A stretch of 64,000 nucleotides of DNA, taken from positions 3,012,394-3,076,393 of the forward strand of contig CP036432.1 of assembly GCA_007753675.1 (NCBI GenBank), read 5' to 3'. The translations under genes and the position numbers were made by a program. Below, one piece after another: positions 54,986 through 63,867 of the stretch. Below the pieces are notes generated by a model. The model had not been told where the DNA came from. It ran no database searches and was given only the letters and a program-made list of their open reading frames with translations. The DNA is from Stieleria magnilauensis (GTDB lineage: Bacteria; Planctomycetota; Planctomycetia; Pirellulales; Pirellulaceae). The number at the start of each line of letters is the position of its first letter. Position 1 is the first letter of the stretch.

Positions 54986-55043
54986 ACTTGGGATTTTGCA
55001 CGACCTTCTCGTGGGAGAAGGTCGTTGAAACCGAGCGAACGGG

Positions 55044-56141
55044 CTACGGCAGCTCGATCGTTTGCAGTGCCAACGTGCCTTTGACGTCGACGATCGCAAC
55101 GGCATGGCTGGCATCGAACTTGTCCATCTGCTTGACGCCGGAAAGCGACTCGATCGTTTCATACGGTTGGCCCGCAGTCCCGCCGCCCCGAACCGGTTCG
55201 GTCAGACCTTGATTTTCCCCGATGCCTTCGGTGCTGATCTTCATCATGCCGCGAGCGGAGTTGTTCATCAGGATCGAAGTCTTGCCGTTCTTTTCGTAGA
55301 CGACCATGTCCAAGGGTTGGTTGCGATTGCCGAGTTCGGCGACGGTGGTGCCGCGAACCTTCTCCGAGCCGTCAAGTGCATTGACGGGAAAACGGACCAA
55401 CGGCGTGCAGGTGAAACCGGCCAACAGACTCGGCTCCCCGTCCACGACCATCGGCAAGAAGGTTTGGATCGTGGCATCTTCGACACGACCATGGGCGGCA
55501 TGGAAAATGTCGACGCTGGTCGTCACGGTGTTTTCCGCGAACGGGAAGGGGAATTCGATCACGCGTGAGGGGGAGTCGCCGGCCGACAGCCCCGTCACCA
55601 TGACTTTTCCTTCGAAGAACGCGACGTCGGTGATCGATGAATCGCGGGCGTTCCGCGTGCGTCCGCGCCGCGTGACGTCTTTGTCTTCCGGCGGATTGGG
55701 CAACGCCTTGGATGCGTGATGGACCTTGTCCAAGTTGACTTTCGTGATCTCGCTTTGACCGTCAACCTTCACCAAGTGAACCTGACCTCCGGCGACGATG
55801 CTCAAGAACACGTTTCCCGTGTCCGGGTTCACCGCCAACTCGCCAATTTCGAGATCACCTTCCAATCCCAGTGACGACTTGATCGCGGCTTGCAGGTCCG
55901 CGATCGACGGGCCGCTGGTGCGGGCCCCGGCGTCTTCGGTGGCGATGGCGTAGACCGTCGCGGCCTTGGGATCACCGACCAACAACACACCGGAAGTCGC
56001 GAAAGTCATCGGGCCCACCGACTGAAGCTCGACGGGACCGAGTGTCATGCCGGTTGGAGCTGCAAAAACAGCGGACGTGGCCAACAAAACCGCGAAACAG
56101 CAAGCGGACAACGCTCGTCCGAATGGTAAAACGGTGGGCAT
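55044..56141 (-). CDS. Secreted beta-propeller-like protein, unknown function
   Basis: 365 aa from ATG 56141. Signal peptide (GRALSACCFAVLLATSAVFA, cleavage near residue 27). The rest repeats propeller-like strands (VAIVDVKGTLALQTIEL, GKVMVTGLSAGDSPSRVIEF, TSILMNNSARGMMKIS). No known family name, but the pattern recalls other exported planctomycete propellers. Divergent from the Tat-exported sugar isomerase (99-nt gap with both promoters). Confidence 0.7.
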   Translation of the reverse strand: MPTVLPFGRALSACCFAVLLATSAVFAAPTGMTLGPVELQSVGPMTFATSGVLLVGDPKAATVYAIATEDAGARTSGPSIADLQAAIKSSLGLEGDLEIGELAVNPDTGNVFLSIVAGGQVHLVKVDGQSEITKVNLDKVHHASKALPNPPEDKDVTRRGRTRNARDSSITDVAFFEGKVMVTGLSAGDSPSRVIEFPFPFAENTVTTSVDIFHAAHGRVEDATIQTFLPMVVDGEPSLLAGFTCTPLVRFPVNALDGSEKVRGTTVAELGNRNQPLDMVVYEKNGKTSILMNNSARGMMKISTEGIGENQGLTEPVRGGGTAGQPYETIESLSGVKQMDKFDASHAVAIVDVKGTLALQTIELP

Positions 56142-56239
56142 GTTAGAATCCTTGTTGAAAAAAAGGGAGGGAGACGGCACCGGAAGCACCCTTACCATAA
56201 CGGATCCACCAAGACGAATACACAAAGAGGAATGACCAG

Positions 56240-57289
56240 ATGGCAAAGTCAGATCAAAATCGTTGCGTCCCCTTGGGACAGAACCGAACGGTCAGCCGCC
56301 GAGATGCCATCGCTGCGGGGCTGGCGACCACCGGAATGGCCTTCGCCGCGTCGACAAATGCACAGGATGCCACCAGTCCTCCGGCCGCGTCGGTCAAAGA
56401 CGATCGTAAATCGTCACCCAAACGCTATCGGGCCAAAAAATCGATCAACCAGTGGGCGTTCCCCTATCCCGACCGGATGTCGCTTCGCGAATGCATGCAA
56501 CTTGCCAAAGACGCCGGATTCGACGGGATCGAACTGAACTACGACCTCGACAATGACCTCTCCCCCAAAGCTTCGAACAAGGAACTGGTCGGCATTCGCA
56601 ACCTGGCAAACGAAATCGGAATCGAAATCAGCGGCCTGTGTTCGTTCTTGTTCTGGCCCTATCCGCTCTCCAGCCTGGACGCGTCCAAGCGAAACCGTGG
56701 CATCGAACTGGCCGGGTTGATGGCCGACGCGGCGGCAACAATGAAGGTCGAGAACTTGCTGGTCGTCCCCGGCGCCGTTCACATCCCCTGGCGCGACGAC
56801 CACACCCCCGTACCCAACGACAAATGCGAAGCGTTGGCGCGGGAGGCCGTCGGTTCACTGGTCAAGGGAGCTGAAAAGAAAGGTGTGTCGCTGAACATGG
56901 AGAACATTTTCTTCAACGGCTTTTTGATGACACCGATGGAAATGAACGACTTCGTCGACGGCTTCGGCAGCGAGAACGTGCAAGTCCATTACGACACCGG
57001 CAACATCTCCATGTTCCAACACGCCGAGCATTGGGTACCGATCTTGGGTCAGCGGACCAAGAACATCCATTTCAAAGAATTCACCAAGAAAGGAACCGAC
57101 TACTCGTTGGAAACCTTCCGCCCGCTCTTAGACGGCACCACCAACTGGCCCGCGGTGATGGATGAGCTGGAGAAGATTGATTATGAAGGTTATGTGACGT
57201 TCGAGTACTTTCACCCCTACCCGCATTACCCTGAAGCGTTGATCTATCAAACGTCCGATTCACTCGATCGGATCCTGGGCAGAATCTAG
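56240..57289 (+). CDS. Tat-exported sugar phosphate isomerase/epimerase (xylose isomerase-like TIM barrel)
   Basis: 349 aa. Twin-arginine signal NRTVSRRDAIAAGLATTGMA (R20, R21). AP-endonuclease-2/TIM barrel: MSLRECMQLAKDAGFDGIEL, HIPWRDDHTPVPNDKCEALA, NMENIFFNGFLMTPMEMNDF, YDTGNISMFQHAEHWVPILG, NIHFKEFTKKGTDY. The metal site residues (E, D, H, E) of the family are present (VNMENIF, HYDTG, IHFKEF). Probably exported to the periplasm through the Tat system encoded at 48.3-48.8 kb. Substrate unknown; hydroxypyruvate isomerase-like enzymes are the closest guess. Confidence 0.82.
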   Translation: MAKSDQNRCVPLGQNRTVSRRDAIAAGLATTGMAFAASTNAQDATSPPAASVKDDRKSSPKRYRAKKSINQWAFPYPDRMSLRECMQLAKDAGFDGIELNYDLDNDLSPKASNKELVGIRNLANEIGIEISGLCSFLFWPYPLSSLDASKRNRGIELAGLMADAAATMKVENLLVVPGAVHIPWRDDHTPVPNDKCEALAREAVGSLVKGAEKKGVSLNMENIFFNGFLMTPMEMNDFVDGFGSENVQVHYDTGNISMFQHAEHWVPILGQRTKNIHFKEFTKKGTDYSLETFRPLLDGTTNWPAVMDELEKIDYEGYVTFEYFHPYPHYPEALIYQTSDSLDRILGRI

Positions 57290-57310
57290 GCGGGTATACG
57301 CATTCGATCC

Positions 57311-57605
57311 CAATTCGCTGCGGAGCAGCGAATCACGGCGGCTGAAGCCTGCACACCAGCGCACGTTGGTGTCCAGCCTTTAGGCGCATCCTCACGCGCT
57401 GCGAAGCAGCAAGACGGAGCGGCTGAAGCCTGCACACCAGCGCACGTTGGTGTCCAGCCTTTAGGCGCATCCCCACGCGCTGCGAAGCAGCAAGACGGAG
57501 CGGCTGAAGCCTGCACACCAGCGCACGTTGGTGTCTAGCCTTGAGGCGATTCCTCACGCGCTGCGAAGCAGCAAGACGGAGCGGCTGAAGCCTGCACACC
57601 AGCGC
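57311..57605. repeat. 81-bp tandem repeat array 3 (four units, inverted orientation)
   Basis: GCTGAAGCCTGCACACCAGC begins at 57341, 57422, 57503 and 57584: period 81. It is the reverse complement of the unit in arrays 1 and 2, with diverged sequence (GCGCTGCGAAGCAGC hairpin). It fills the gap between the convergent sugar-isomerase and DUF1501 genes and covers the last bases of the DUF1501 stop region. Confidence 0.95.
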
Positions 57606-57606
57606 G

Positions 57607-58839
57607 CTACAAGATCATTTCCCCTCCGTCGGTCGCGGACGTCGGGCTTCCGAACGTGGTCGTGTACTCCCGATCGGCATCGACACCCAACACGTTCATC
57701 AGCGTGTACATCAGATCGGCCACGCTGCTGGGGTTCTCGCTGTGCTCCATTCCATCCTTTCCTGTCGATCCGATCACCCGTCCGCCGATGTCTCGCCCGG
57801 CCAGTGTCACCGGAATGGATCTCGGGTAGTGGTCCCGTCCGTTCTGCCCGTTGATGATCGGCGTACGTCCGAACTCGCCCATCCATAGGATCAGTGTGTC
57901 GTCCCAAAGCCCACTGGACTTCAAATCGTCGATCAGCGCGATCCAAGCCGGTTCGAGTTGTTGGCACAAACGCTTGACCGCGGGGATGTTGCCGACGTGT
58001 GTGTCCCACCCGGGCATTTGAACTTCGACGTATCGCACACCGGCTTCCAGCATGCGCCGCGCCGCCAAGACGTTGCGTCCGAAATCGCTTTCGCCGTATC
58101 GGCTGAGCGTCGCCGCGTCTTCCGCCGAAACATCGAGCGCATCGGCAAACGACGACTTCAACAACCGTCGCACCGAATCAATTTGCTCCGTCCGTTGCCG
58201 CAGCAAGACGCTCCCGCTGCTTTGGTCGGACCGCTGATTCAGTTCCGCGAGCAAATCGAGACGATCGCTACGGCGGTGAACACTGCGGATCGTCTCGATC
58301 GTTCGTCCCAAATCGTTCACGACAAAGGGCCCGTGACTGGTCCCCAGAAACGCGGGACCGTAGACCTGGCCACCCAGGGTGACGAAGGCGGGCACGTCCG
58401 TTGCCGGGCGACTCGATGAGACGTACGACCCCAGTGCCGGACGCGGGAACGAATCGATTCGCTCGTATCCGGTGTGCAACAGATGGGACGCTCGGTCGTG
58501 TTCCCCTTGCGTCGAACCGACCGACCGAATCACACACAAATCGTCGGCATATCGTGCAAGTCCCGAGAGCGTTTCACTGAGCTGCATCCCGGGAACACGT
58601 GTCGAAACCGCCCCCAACGGCCCGCCCGTCTCCGTTCCGGGTTTCGGGTCAAACGTTTCCATCTGACTCGGTCCGCCCTGCATCCAAAGTGTGATGCAGC
58701 GCTGAAACGGAGCGGGCTTTCCCGAATCCTGCGCCGCGCTGGCGGACCGTGCGACCAGATGGCCCAGCCATGTCGAAATCCCAGCGGCGGATCCGGCCCG
58801 CATCCATTGGCGACGATCAAAACGATTCGGAACAAACAT
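57607..58839 (-). CDS. DUF1501 secreted protein
   Basis: 410 aa. Twin-arginine-type signal FDRRQWMRAGSAAGISTWLG. DUF1501 pattern: ITLWMQGGPSQMETFDPKPG, DLCVIRSVGSTQGEHDRASH, LLHTGYERIDSFPRPALGSY, FLGTSHGPFVVNDLGRTIET, GVRYVEVQMPGWDTHVGNIP, WMGEFGRTPIINGQNGRDHY. Such proteins are usually encoded next to DUF1549/1553 c-type cytochrome-like proteins, as here, and are thought to take part in sulphatase or polysaccharide degradation at the cell surface. Role not proven. Confidence 0.88.
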   Translation of the reverse strand: MFVPNRFDRRQWMRAGSAAGISTWLGHLVARSASAAQDSGKPAPFQRCITLWMQGGPSQMETFDPKPGTETGGPLGAVSTRVPGMQLSETLSGLARYADDLCVIRSVGSTQGEHDRASHLLHTGYERIDSFPRPALGSYVSSSRPATDVPAFVTLGGQVYGPAFLGTSHGPFVVNDLGRTIETIRSVHRRSDRLDLLAELNQRSDQSSGSVLLRQRTEQIDSVRRLLKSSFADALDVSAEDAATLSRYGESDFGRNVLAARRMLEAGVRYVEVQMPGWDTHVGNIPAVKRLCQQLEPAWIALIDDLKSSGLWDDTLILWMGEFGRTPIINGQNGRDHYPRSIPVTLAGRDIGGRVIGSTGKDGMEHSENPSSVADLMYTLMNVLGVDADREYTTTFGSPTSATDGGEMIL

Positions 58840-58865
58840 GGCTCACCTTGCGATTGACAATCGAC

Positions 58866-60257
58866 TCAATGACTAAAGACAAATTCGTTAGCGTGTAACA
58901 GCACATACAGCAGATCGCTGCCGGGCACGTCGGCAAAGCGTTGACGTTCCCAGGCATCCGGACGTCGCGACAGCGTCGAGCGAAAGATGGAATCGACGTC
59001 ACCGCTCGGCGGCGAAGTCTCGGCGGCGAGTTCTTGCAGCAAGCCCTGGCTGGTACGTTGCAACGCCAGCGGATCGGTCGCTCCCGTTTCGGCTTCGGAT
59101 CGTCCCATGAACTCCACCGCCATCGTGTTCAGGCGTTGGGGCGAGGGCAGGTCACGATTCATCACCGTCGCATACGACGCAATCAACTGTTCCGGCAACA
59201 GTGGCCGGGGCGCTCTGGCGGCAAACAACTCGATCACTTCAGCCGGATCCGTCGCGTCGGCTGTCGGCGCGGTGCGGGCATAGGCCTCACTGGCGGCGAT
59301 GGTTCGAATCAGATCGCGCAAATCAAACCCGTTGCGGAGTAACTGGTCTGCCAACGCCTGATGAAGTTCGGGGACACTGGGCGGATGAGCCTGGCTGAGC
59401 CCATCGACCGGGTCCACCATGCCGCGGCCGATCAGCAATTGCCAAACCCGATTGCCCATCGCTCTGGCAAACGGCTGGCACCGGACGGTCATCAACGCCA
59501 GTTCCCGTCGCCACGCCGCGGTCCGCGGTCGCGATCCGGTCAGAAACCGAGGCCCATCCTCGCCAGCCCCCGACTTGGCTCCGGTGTCATCGACACGAAT
59601 CCCACCAGAAACCTCTCGCACGGAGATGGTTTGAAAGAACCGCCGCATCGCGGTGTAGTCGTCTTGTGTCCAACGATCAAACGGATGGTCGTGGCAACGG
59701 GCACAATCCAATTGGACGCCCAAAAAGATCCGCGAAACCGGCGTCACGGGGTCCTCACGATTCCCCACCAAAAAGTTGACGTGACCATCCAGCGTCGTGA
59801 CCCCTTCGGCGGAAATCAGATCAAACGCGATTTGGTCGAGCGGCTTTTCCTGTTCCAATTGCGTTTGCAACCAGCGCCGCAACGATTCGCGATCGACTTG
59901 CCGCGTCTCGCCACGTCCGATCAAAATCGTCGTCCACAGTTGCGACCAGTAGCGTGAGAACTCGTCCGATTGAAGCATGCGGTCGAGCGCCGCGGGGCGG
60001 TCGTTCGAAGCCTCCAATCGGGCCAGTTCGCCGACGGTCGGAAGGCGTCCGAGCAGATCCAGACTGATGCGTCGCAAGTAGGTGGCGTCGTCACAGGTTT
60101 TGGTCGGCGAGATCCCTGCCTGGCGGTGAGCCCTGGCCAAGATCGCATCGATCGGGGCCTCGGTCGTCGGCGACGTTGCCGTGGCTTGGCTGGCAAGCAC
60201 CGTCGCAAGCCCGGCGAGGGCCAGCACCGCAATGTTGATGATTCGAGGGACTTTCAT
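58866..60257 (-). CDS. DUF1549/DUF1553 secreted protein
   Basis: 463 aa. Signal peptide NIAVLALAGLATVLASQATA. DUF1549: LRRISLDLLGRLPTVGELAR, WTTILIGRGETRQVDRESLR, and the cysteine motif CARCHDHPFDRW (near residue 185) resembling a heme c site. DUF1553-like C-terminus: GNRVWQLLIGRGMVDPVDGL, SQAHPPSVPELHQALADQLL, FDLRDLIRTIAASEAYARTA. Shorter than full DUF1553 proteins, so the C-terminal domain is partial. 26 nt upstream of the DUF1501 gene; classic planctomycete pair. Confidence 0.88.
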   Translation of the reverse strand: MKVPRIINIAVLALAGLATVLASQATATSPTTEAPIDAILARAHRQAGISPTKTCDDATYLRRISLDLLGRLPTVGELARLEASNDRPAALDRMLQSDEFSRYWSQLWTTILIGRGETRQVDRESLRRWLQTQLEQEKPLDQIAFDLISAEGVTTLDGHVNFLVGNREDPVTPVSRIFLGVQLDCARCHDHPFDRWTQDDYTAMRRFFQTISVREVSGGIRVDDTGAKSGAGEDGPRFLTGSRPRTAAWRRELALMTVRCQPFARAMGNRVWQLLIGRGMVDPVDGLSQAHPPSVPELHQALADQLLRNGFDLRDLIRTIAASEAYARTAPTADATDPAEVIELFAARAPRPLLPEQLIASYATVMNRDLPSPQRLNTMAVEFMGRSEAETGATDPLALQRTSQGLLQELAAETSPPSGDVDSIFRSTLSRRPDAWERQRFADVPGSDLLYVLLHANEFVFSH

Positions 60258-60390
60258 GAGGAGTTTCTATCGGCAGAGAATCAGTGGGAGACGACTGGCA
60301 CCCTCGGCGTGTGACGCGAGCCATACTGGGGGCGCCGGCGGAGCCGGCGAGGAAGGCAAGCAGGATGCTTACCCCACTATGTCTTGTTCC

Positions 60391-62961
60391 CTAGAAGTCG
60401 TCTTTTTTCAGCTCTTGTTCCAACTGCTTCGCTCGCGCGGCCAACTGCCCGACCACTTCGACCCGCTCGGGATGCACGGTCAATTGATTCGTCGATTCAT
60501 CGACCACGAAGAACTCTTTGGACAGTAGTTCCATCGCATCGAGTTGCGATTGCTCGGCCGAGCGACGGATCTCTGTCAGTAGCAGCATCCGCCCCGGCCC
60601 GTCGAGCGATTCGGCCAACTCTCGATCGGCCATCCTTTCGCGGACATCATCGATTCTGCGCAAGTAGCGTCTGATGGTGCGGCAGGCCGCCAGCAGCTCG
60701 CCGGCGCGCTGATTGACTTGATCGGCCGCATCGTCACGGACTCGCAAGCGGTCCGCACCGGCCGGCTCCATCACTTGCGAGATCATTCCTTCGACCTGTT
60801 TTCCCAGGTCAAATTCTGCGTACGGGACATCGACGGCGACTTGGTAGGCGATCACACCTGTTGCGATCTGCGTGGCGAAGCGTTGGGTCAACGGATCGGA
60901 GGTGTCCAGATCGGCGGCGATCCTGGCGAGACGATCTCGCACGGCGTCGATTCGTTTTCCGGCCCGGTCCGCCAACTCCAGCAGTTCCTGCAAACTCCCC
61001 CACGCCTCTTCATTGTCAATCACCAGCCCCTTGGCGGTGTCTCGCGAGACCGTTTCCAACTTCGCAAATAGTTCGTCCACCAATGCCGTCGGCGAGGACG
61101 TTGAGTCTTTGGTCAGGTGCAAGGCGACGACGGCGGCCATCGCGGAGTCGTTCAGCTTGGCGACGAAAACCTTGTGACGGTCGTCCGGCGTATCAAACTC
61201 GCCAGCCCAGTGGGGAAATTCCGTTTTCAGCTTTTCGAACACTTTGGTGGCCAATTCAAATCGTTCGATTTGCCGGCGTGCGTCACCCGAAAGCGTCGGA
61301 ATGACCACCAACTTATCACCACGACGAACCAGAACCTTTTCGAGTGCTTTGCCAAGGAACAGTTCGATCGGATCGCTGCGTCCGTCAAATTCGTCCAACA
61401 TGATCGCGTAGGCGACATGCTCGTCGGTCAGCATGCGGCGAGCCATCTGATTGACTTCCCCGGAATCCTCCAGACGATCGGCAACCCCCTTCATGCGCCC
61501 GTTCATCGACTCGAGCACGTCCCCCAACTGCTGCGAGCGTTGCACCCACGCATCCGCCGTCACTCGACTGCTCGTCCGCAGGGCCAGCGTTCCATCGGGA
61601 GCGACTTCAAAGTGTTTTTCGACAAAACGAGGAATCGCCTCGGCGCGAATCGACTCGCGATACTTGCCTTTCAACAAATCGATCACCCCGGCGAACGCGA
61701 CTTGTCCGGATTCGCTGGCGAGCAATTGATTTAATTCCGACGACGCCTTGTCATCCGGATTCAAACGCTGTCGCAACGTTTGGATCAAGTCCTTGGAATC
61801 CGATGACAGCACTTGCAACGTCATCGACGTATCGGCCGAACCCGATTCGCCCTGACCATCGGCATCCGCCGCGACCAAACGGAATTGCACCGCAGAGAGG
61901 GTTAACAGGCCGGCGGCGAGCACCCCCAATACAAGACGTTTCATGACAGACTCTCTAGAGGACGAAGAAGAATTGAGAAGACGGGTGACGCGTTCAGTCA
62001 GCGGCGGAGCAGCCATCGACTGCACACCCAATCCGCGAGCGATCGGAGTCGGGTTCGAAGTGACGGTTTCAAGAAACTCGACCAGTTGCACCAAACTGGC
62101 GGCGAGCCCCCGGGCGGCAGCCGGATCGGTTCGCGTCAGTGACTCATCGCACGCCCATTCGGCGGATTCTTCATAACGACGCACGCACCACCACGCCGCC
62201 GGGTTCCACCAATGCAACACCACGGCAATCCGGGCAACCGCTTGCCGCCAAACGTCACGACGACACAAGTGAGCCAGTTCGTGCAACAGCACCCCACGCC
62301 GCTGGTCGGCGGAAAGCGAACGCCAATATTGTTCGGGGACCACCAAGGCGTATCCGCGAGGTCGACGCACCAGCATCGGTCCGGCCGAACCGGAGACGAC
62401 CATTTGGGGTGCCTGATAGCCGCGACCTGAACAAAGCGTTTGCCACTCGGCTTGCCAAGGTTCCGGCGCTGGTTGCAGTTGATCGACCAATCGACACAGT
62501 TGGGCATAGCGGAACAGACTGCGGATCACGATGCAGACGATCCCGAGCATCCAAAACAGACACGCGACCGAAACGCCAAGCTCCGTCCACGAGGTCACCC
62601 GTGGGGCCTGATCCGTCTGCCCGGACGACAACACGGTCGATTGCAACGCAAACTCACCTTGCGATCGATCGCGCTGAGGCAACGGCGTGTTTCCGACCAC
62701 GGCATCACTGCCCGACGGAGTGAATTCAGCAACGTCGTGGACGGCGAGCTGTGTCGCACCGATGGGCGTGCTTTCCAACCACGGCAGCTCGACGGGCACC
62801 CGAAACAGCATCAGCCCCTGCAGCAGCACGCAGAACAACAGGCATTGCCGCAAACGCGGCGTCACGACATCCAAGCGTCGCAGCAAGAAGGCTGCCAAAC
62901 CGCACGCGATCGTTAACATGACCGATGCAGTCACCAGACAATGCAAGAGTGTGATCATCAC
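60391..62961 (-). CDS. BlaR1-like M56 peptidase with large C-terminal helical extension
   Basis: 856 aa. Membrane helices at the N-terminus (HCLVTASVMLTIACGLAAFL, QCLLFCVLLQGLMLFRVPV) and near 155 (LGVSVACLFWMLGIVCIVI). M56 zinc site VLLHELAHLCRRDVWRQAVA near residue 225 and NPAAWWCVRRYEESAEWACD (second ligand Glu). The C-terminal half (about 330-856) is mostly helical with repeated LxxxLExxxR patterns and no penicillin-binding domain, so the trigger is not a beta-lactam. Overlaps the BlaI-like gene start (ATGA), forming a sensor-repressor pair. Confidence 0.85.
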   Translation of the reverse strand: MMITLLHCLVTASVMLTIACGLAAFLLRRLDVVTPRLRQCLLFCVLLQGLMLFRVPVELPWLESTPIGATQLAVHDVAEFTPSGSDAVVGNTPLPQRDRSQGEFALQSTVLSSGQTDQAPRVTSWTELGVSVACLFWMLGIVCIVIRSLFRYAQLCRLVDQLQPAPEPWQAEWQTLCSGRGYQAPQMVVSGSAGPMLVRRPRGYALVVPEQYWRSLSADQRRGVLLHELAHLCRRDVWRQAVARIAVVLHWWNPAAWWCVRRYEESAEWACDESLTRTDPAAARGLAASLVQLVEFLETVTSNPTPIARGLGVQSMAAPPLTERVTRLLNSSSSSRESVMKRLVLGVLAAGLLTLSAVQFRLVAADADGQGESGSADTSMTLQVLSSDSKDLIQTLRQRLNPDDKASSELNQLLASESGQVAFAGVIDLLKGKYRESIRAEAIPRFVEKHFEVAPDGTLALRTSSRVTADAWVQRSQQLGDVLESMNGRMKGVADRLEDSGEVNQMARRMLTDEHVAYAIMLDEFDGRSDPIELFLGKALEKVLVRRGDKLVVIPTLSGDARRQIERFELATKVFEKLKTEFPHWAGEFDTPDDRHKVFVAKLNDSAMAAVVALHLTKDSTSSPTALVDELFAKLETVSRDTAKGLVIDNEEAWGSLQELLELADRAGKRIDAVRDRLARIAADLDTSDPLTQRFATQIATGVIAYQVAVDVPYAEFDLGKQVEGMISQVMEPAGADRLRVRDDAADQVNQRAGELLAACRTIRRYLRRIDDVRERMADRELAESLDGPGRMLLLTEIRRSAEQSQLDAMELLSKEFFVVDESTNQLTVHPERVEVVGQLAARAKQLEQELKKDDF

Positions 62962-63386
62962 CGTTTGCCTCCCGACTGGCCCTGGGAACTGCGTTTCGAG
63001 TCAGCCTTGCCGGAGCCAGGATTCTGTTCGGCGTCGCGAATCAGACGTTTGAGTTCCTGCAACTCGTCGCGGCTGATTTCACGGTCCTGCATCAACTGGG
63101 CGACCAGCGGAACGACACTGCCGCCGGAGAGTTTTGAGATCAGCTGATCCAGATGCCCCGCCTGGGCTTGCTCCCGCTCGATCGCGGCGGCGTACTCCGC
63201 CGGCCGCCCCGATTTGGACGCCAAGCCCTTGTCCACCAAACGGTTCAATCGCGTTTGCATGGTGGTGTAACCGACCGTCTCGGCGCCGAAACGCTCGTGG
63301 GCCTGGGCCAACGTCAGCGGCCCTTCACGCCACAACAGGTCCATCAAGTCCAGCTCACCGCTGGAAAGACGCGTGGTAGATTTCAT
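62958..63386 (-). CDS. BlaI/MecI/CopY-family repressor
   Basis: 142 aa from ATG 63386 (TTG 63392 precedes in frame). Winged helix: SSGELDLMDLLWREGPLTLA, HERFGAETVGYTTMQTRLNR, LVDKGLASKSGRPAEYAAAI. The C-terminal dimerisation part contains the LISKLSGGSVVPLVAQLMQ segment typical of the family, then an acidic tail. Binds palindromic operators and is released by proteolysis from the M56 partner downstream. Its own promoter region carries two 16-bp palindromes (63428-63464), so it is probably autoregulated. Confidence 0.9.
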   Translation of the reverse strand: MKSTTRLSSGELDLMDLLWREGPLTLAQAHERFGAETVGYTTMQTRLNRLVDKGLASKSGRPAEYAAAIEREQAQAGHLDQLISKLSGGSVVPLVAQLMQDREISRDELQELKRLIRDAEQNPGSGKADSKRSSQGQSGGKR

Positions 63387-63427
63387 CCGCAATACACCGA
63401 GCGAAAAGGAAACGTCAGAATCGCGTT

Positions 63428-63464
63428 TACGACAACGGTCGTATCTTTTACGACGGACGTCGTA
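63428..63464. promoter_or_regulatory. Double BlaI-type operator
   Basis: TACGACAACGGTCGTA (63428-63443) and TACGACGGACGTCGTA (63449-63464): two perfect TACGAC-N4-GTCGTA palindromes, centres 21 bp apart (two helical turns), 42 nt upstream of the repressor start. Fits cooperative binding of two repressor dimers over the promoter. Confidence 0.85.
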
Positions 63465-63867
63465 AAGTCAAGCGAGAATTGCGAATTTCCCAAAGTGGGG
63501 CAAGCATCCTGCTTGCCTCCTCGCAGGCTTCCAGCTTGCCGCACAGCCCTGTAACCGCAAGCTTCCAGCTTGCACCCCGCTCAGGCAACGCTGTGAAGCA
63601 TTTATTCCCAGCGTTTGACGAGGTGTTCGCGGCAGGGCGCAAGCCTGGACCGCTAAAACGTTGGTGTTGACACTCTGTTCGGTTTACGCGACTTCGCTTC
63701 CGTTTGATTTCGTCACCGCTCGGCCTCGCTTCAGCCGAGACAGGATGGGTCGTGAGGAACCTGGACGGACGGAAAATTGCAAATTGAAAAATGCAAAATG
63801 CAAATTTGCAATTGGAAGTTTTCATTTTGCAATTTTCAATCGCTTGCTCCGTGTCGTGCAACGCCGT
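63465..63867. other. Non-coding region upstream of the BlaI-like gene
   Basis: Nothing supported: a repeat-like GGCAAGCATCCTGCTTGCC segment (related to 60345), and an AT-rich inverted low-complexity block (63776-63840, GCAAAATGCAAATTTGCAATT and mirror). The frame 63448-63861 has low-complexity composition and is not a gene. Confidence 0.4.

Larger units (their letters stand above)
54492..55043. other. Intergenic region: repeat family C copy 2 and two strong hairpins
   Basis: No gene. Holds repeat C (54634-54855) and the terminator of the 55044 gene. Confidence 0.5.

Noticed and set aside
63448-63861. 137-aa leftward ORF before the BlaI-like gene
   Set aside because: Covers the operators, a low-complexity AT-rich block and repeat sequence; no protein-like composition.
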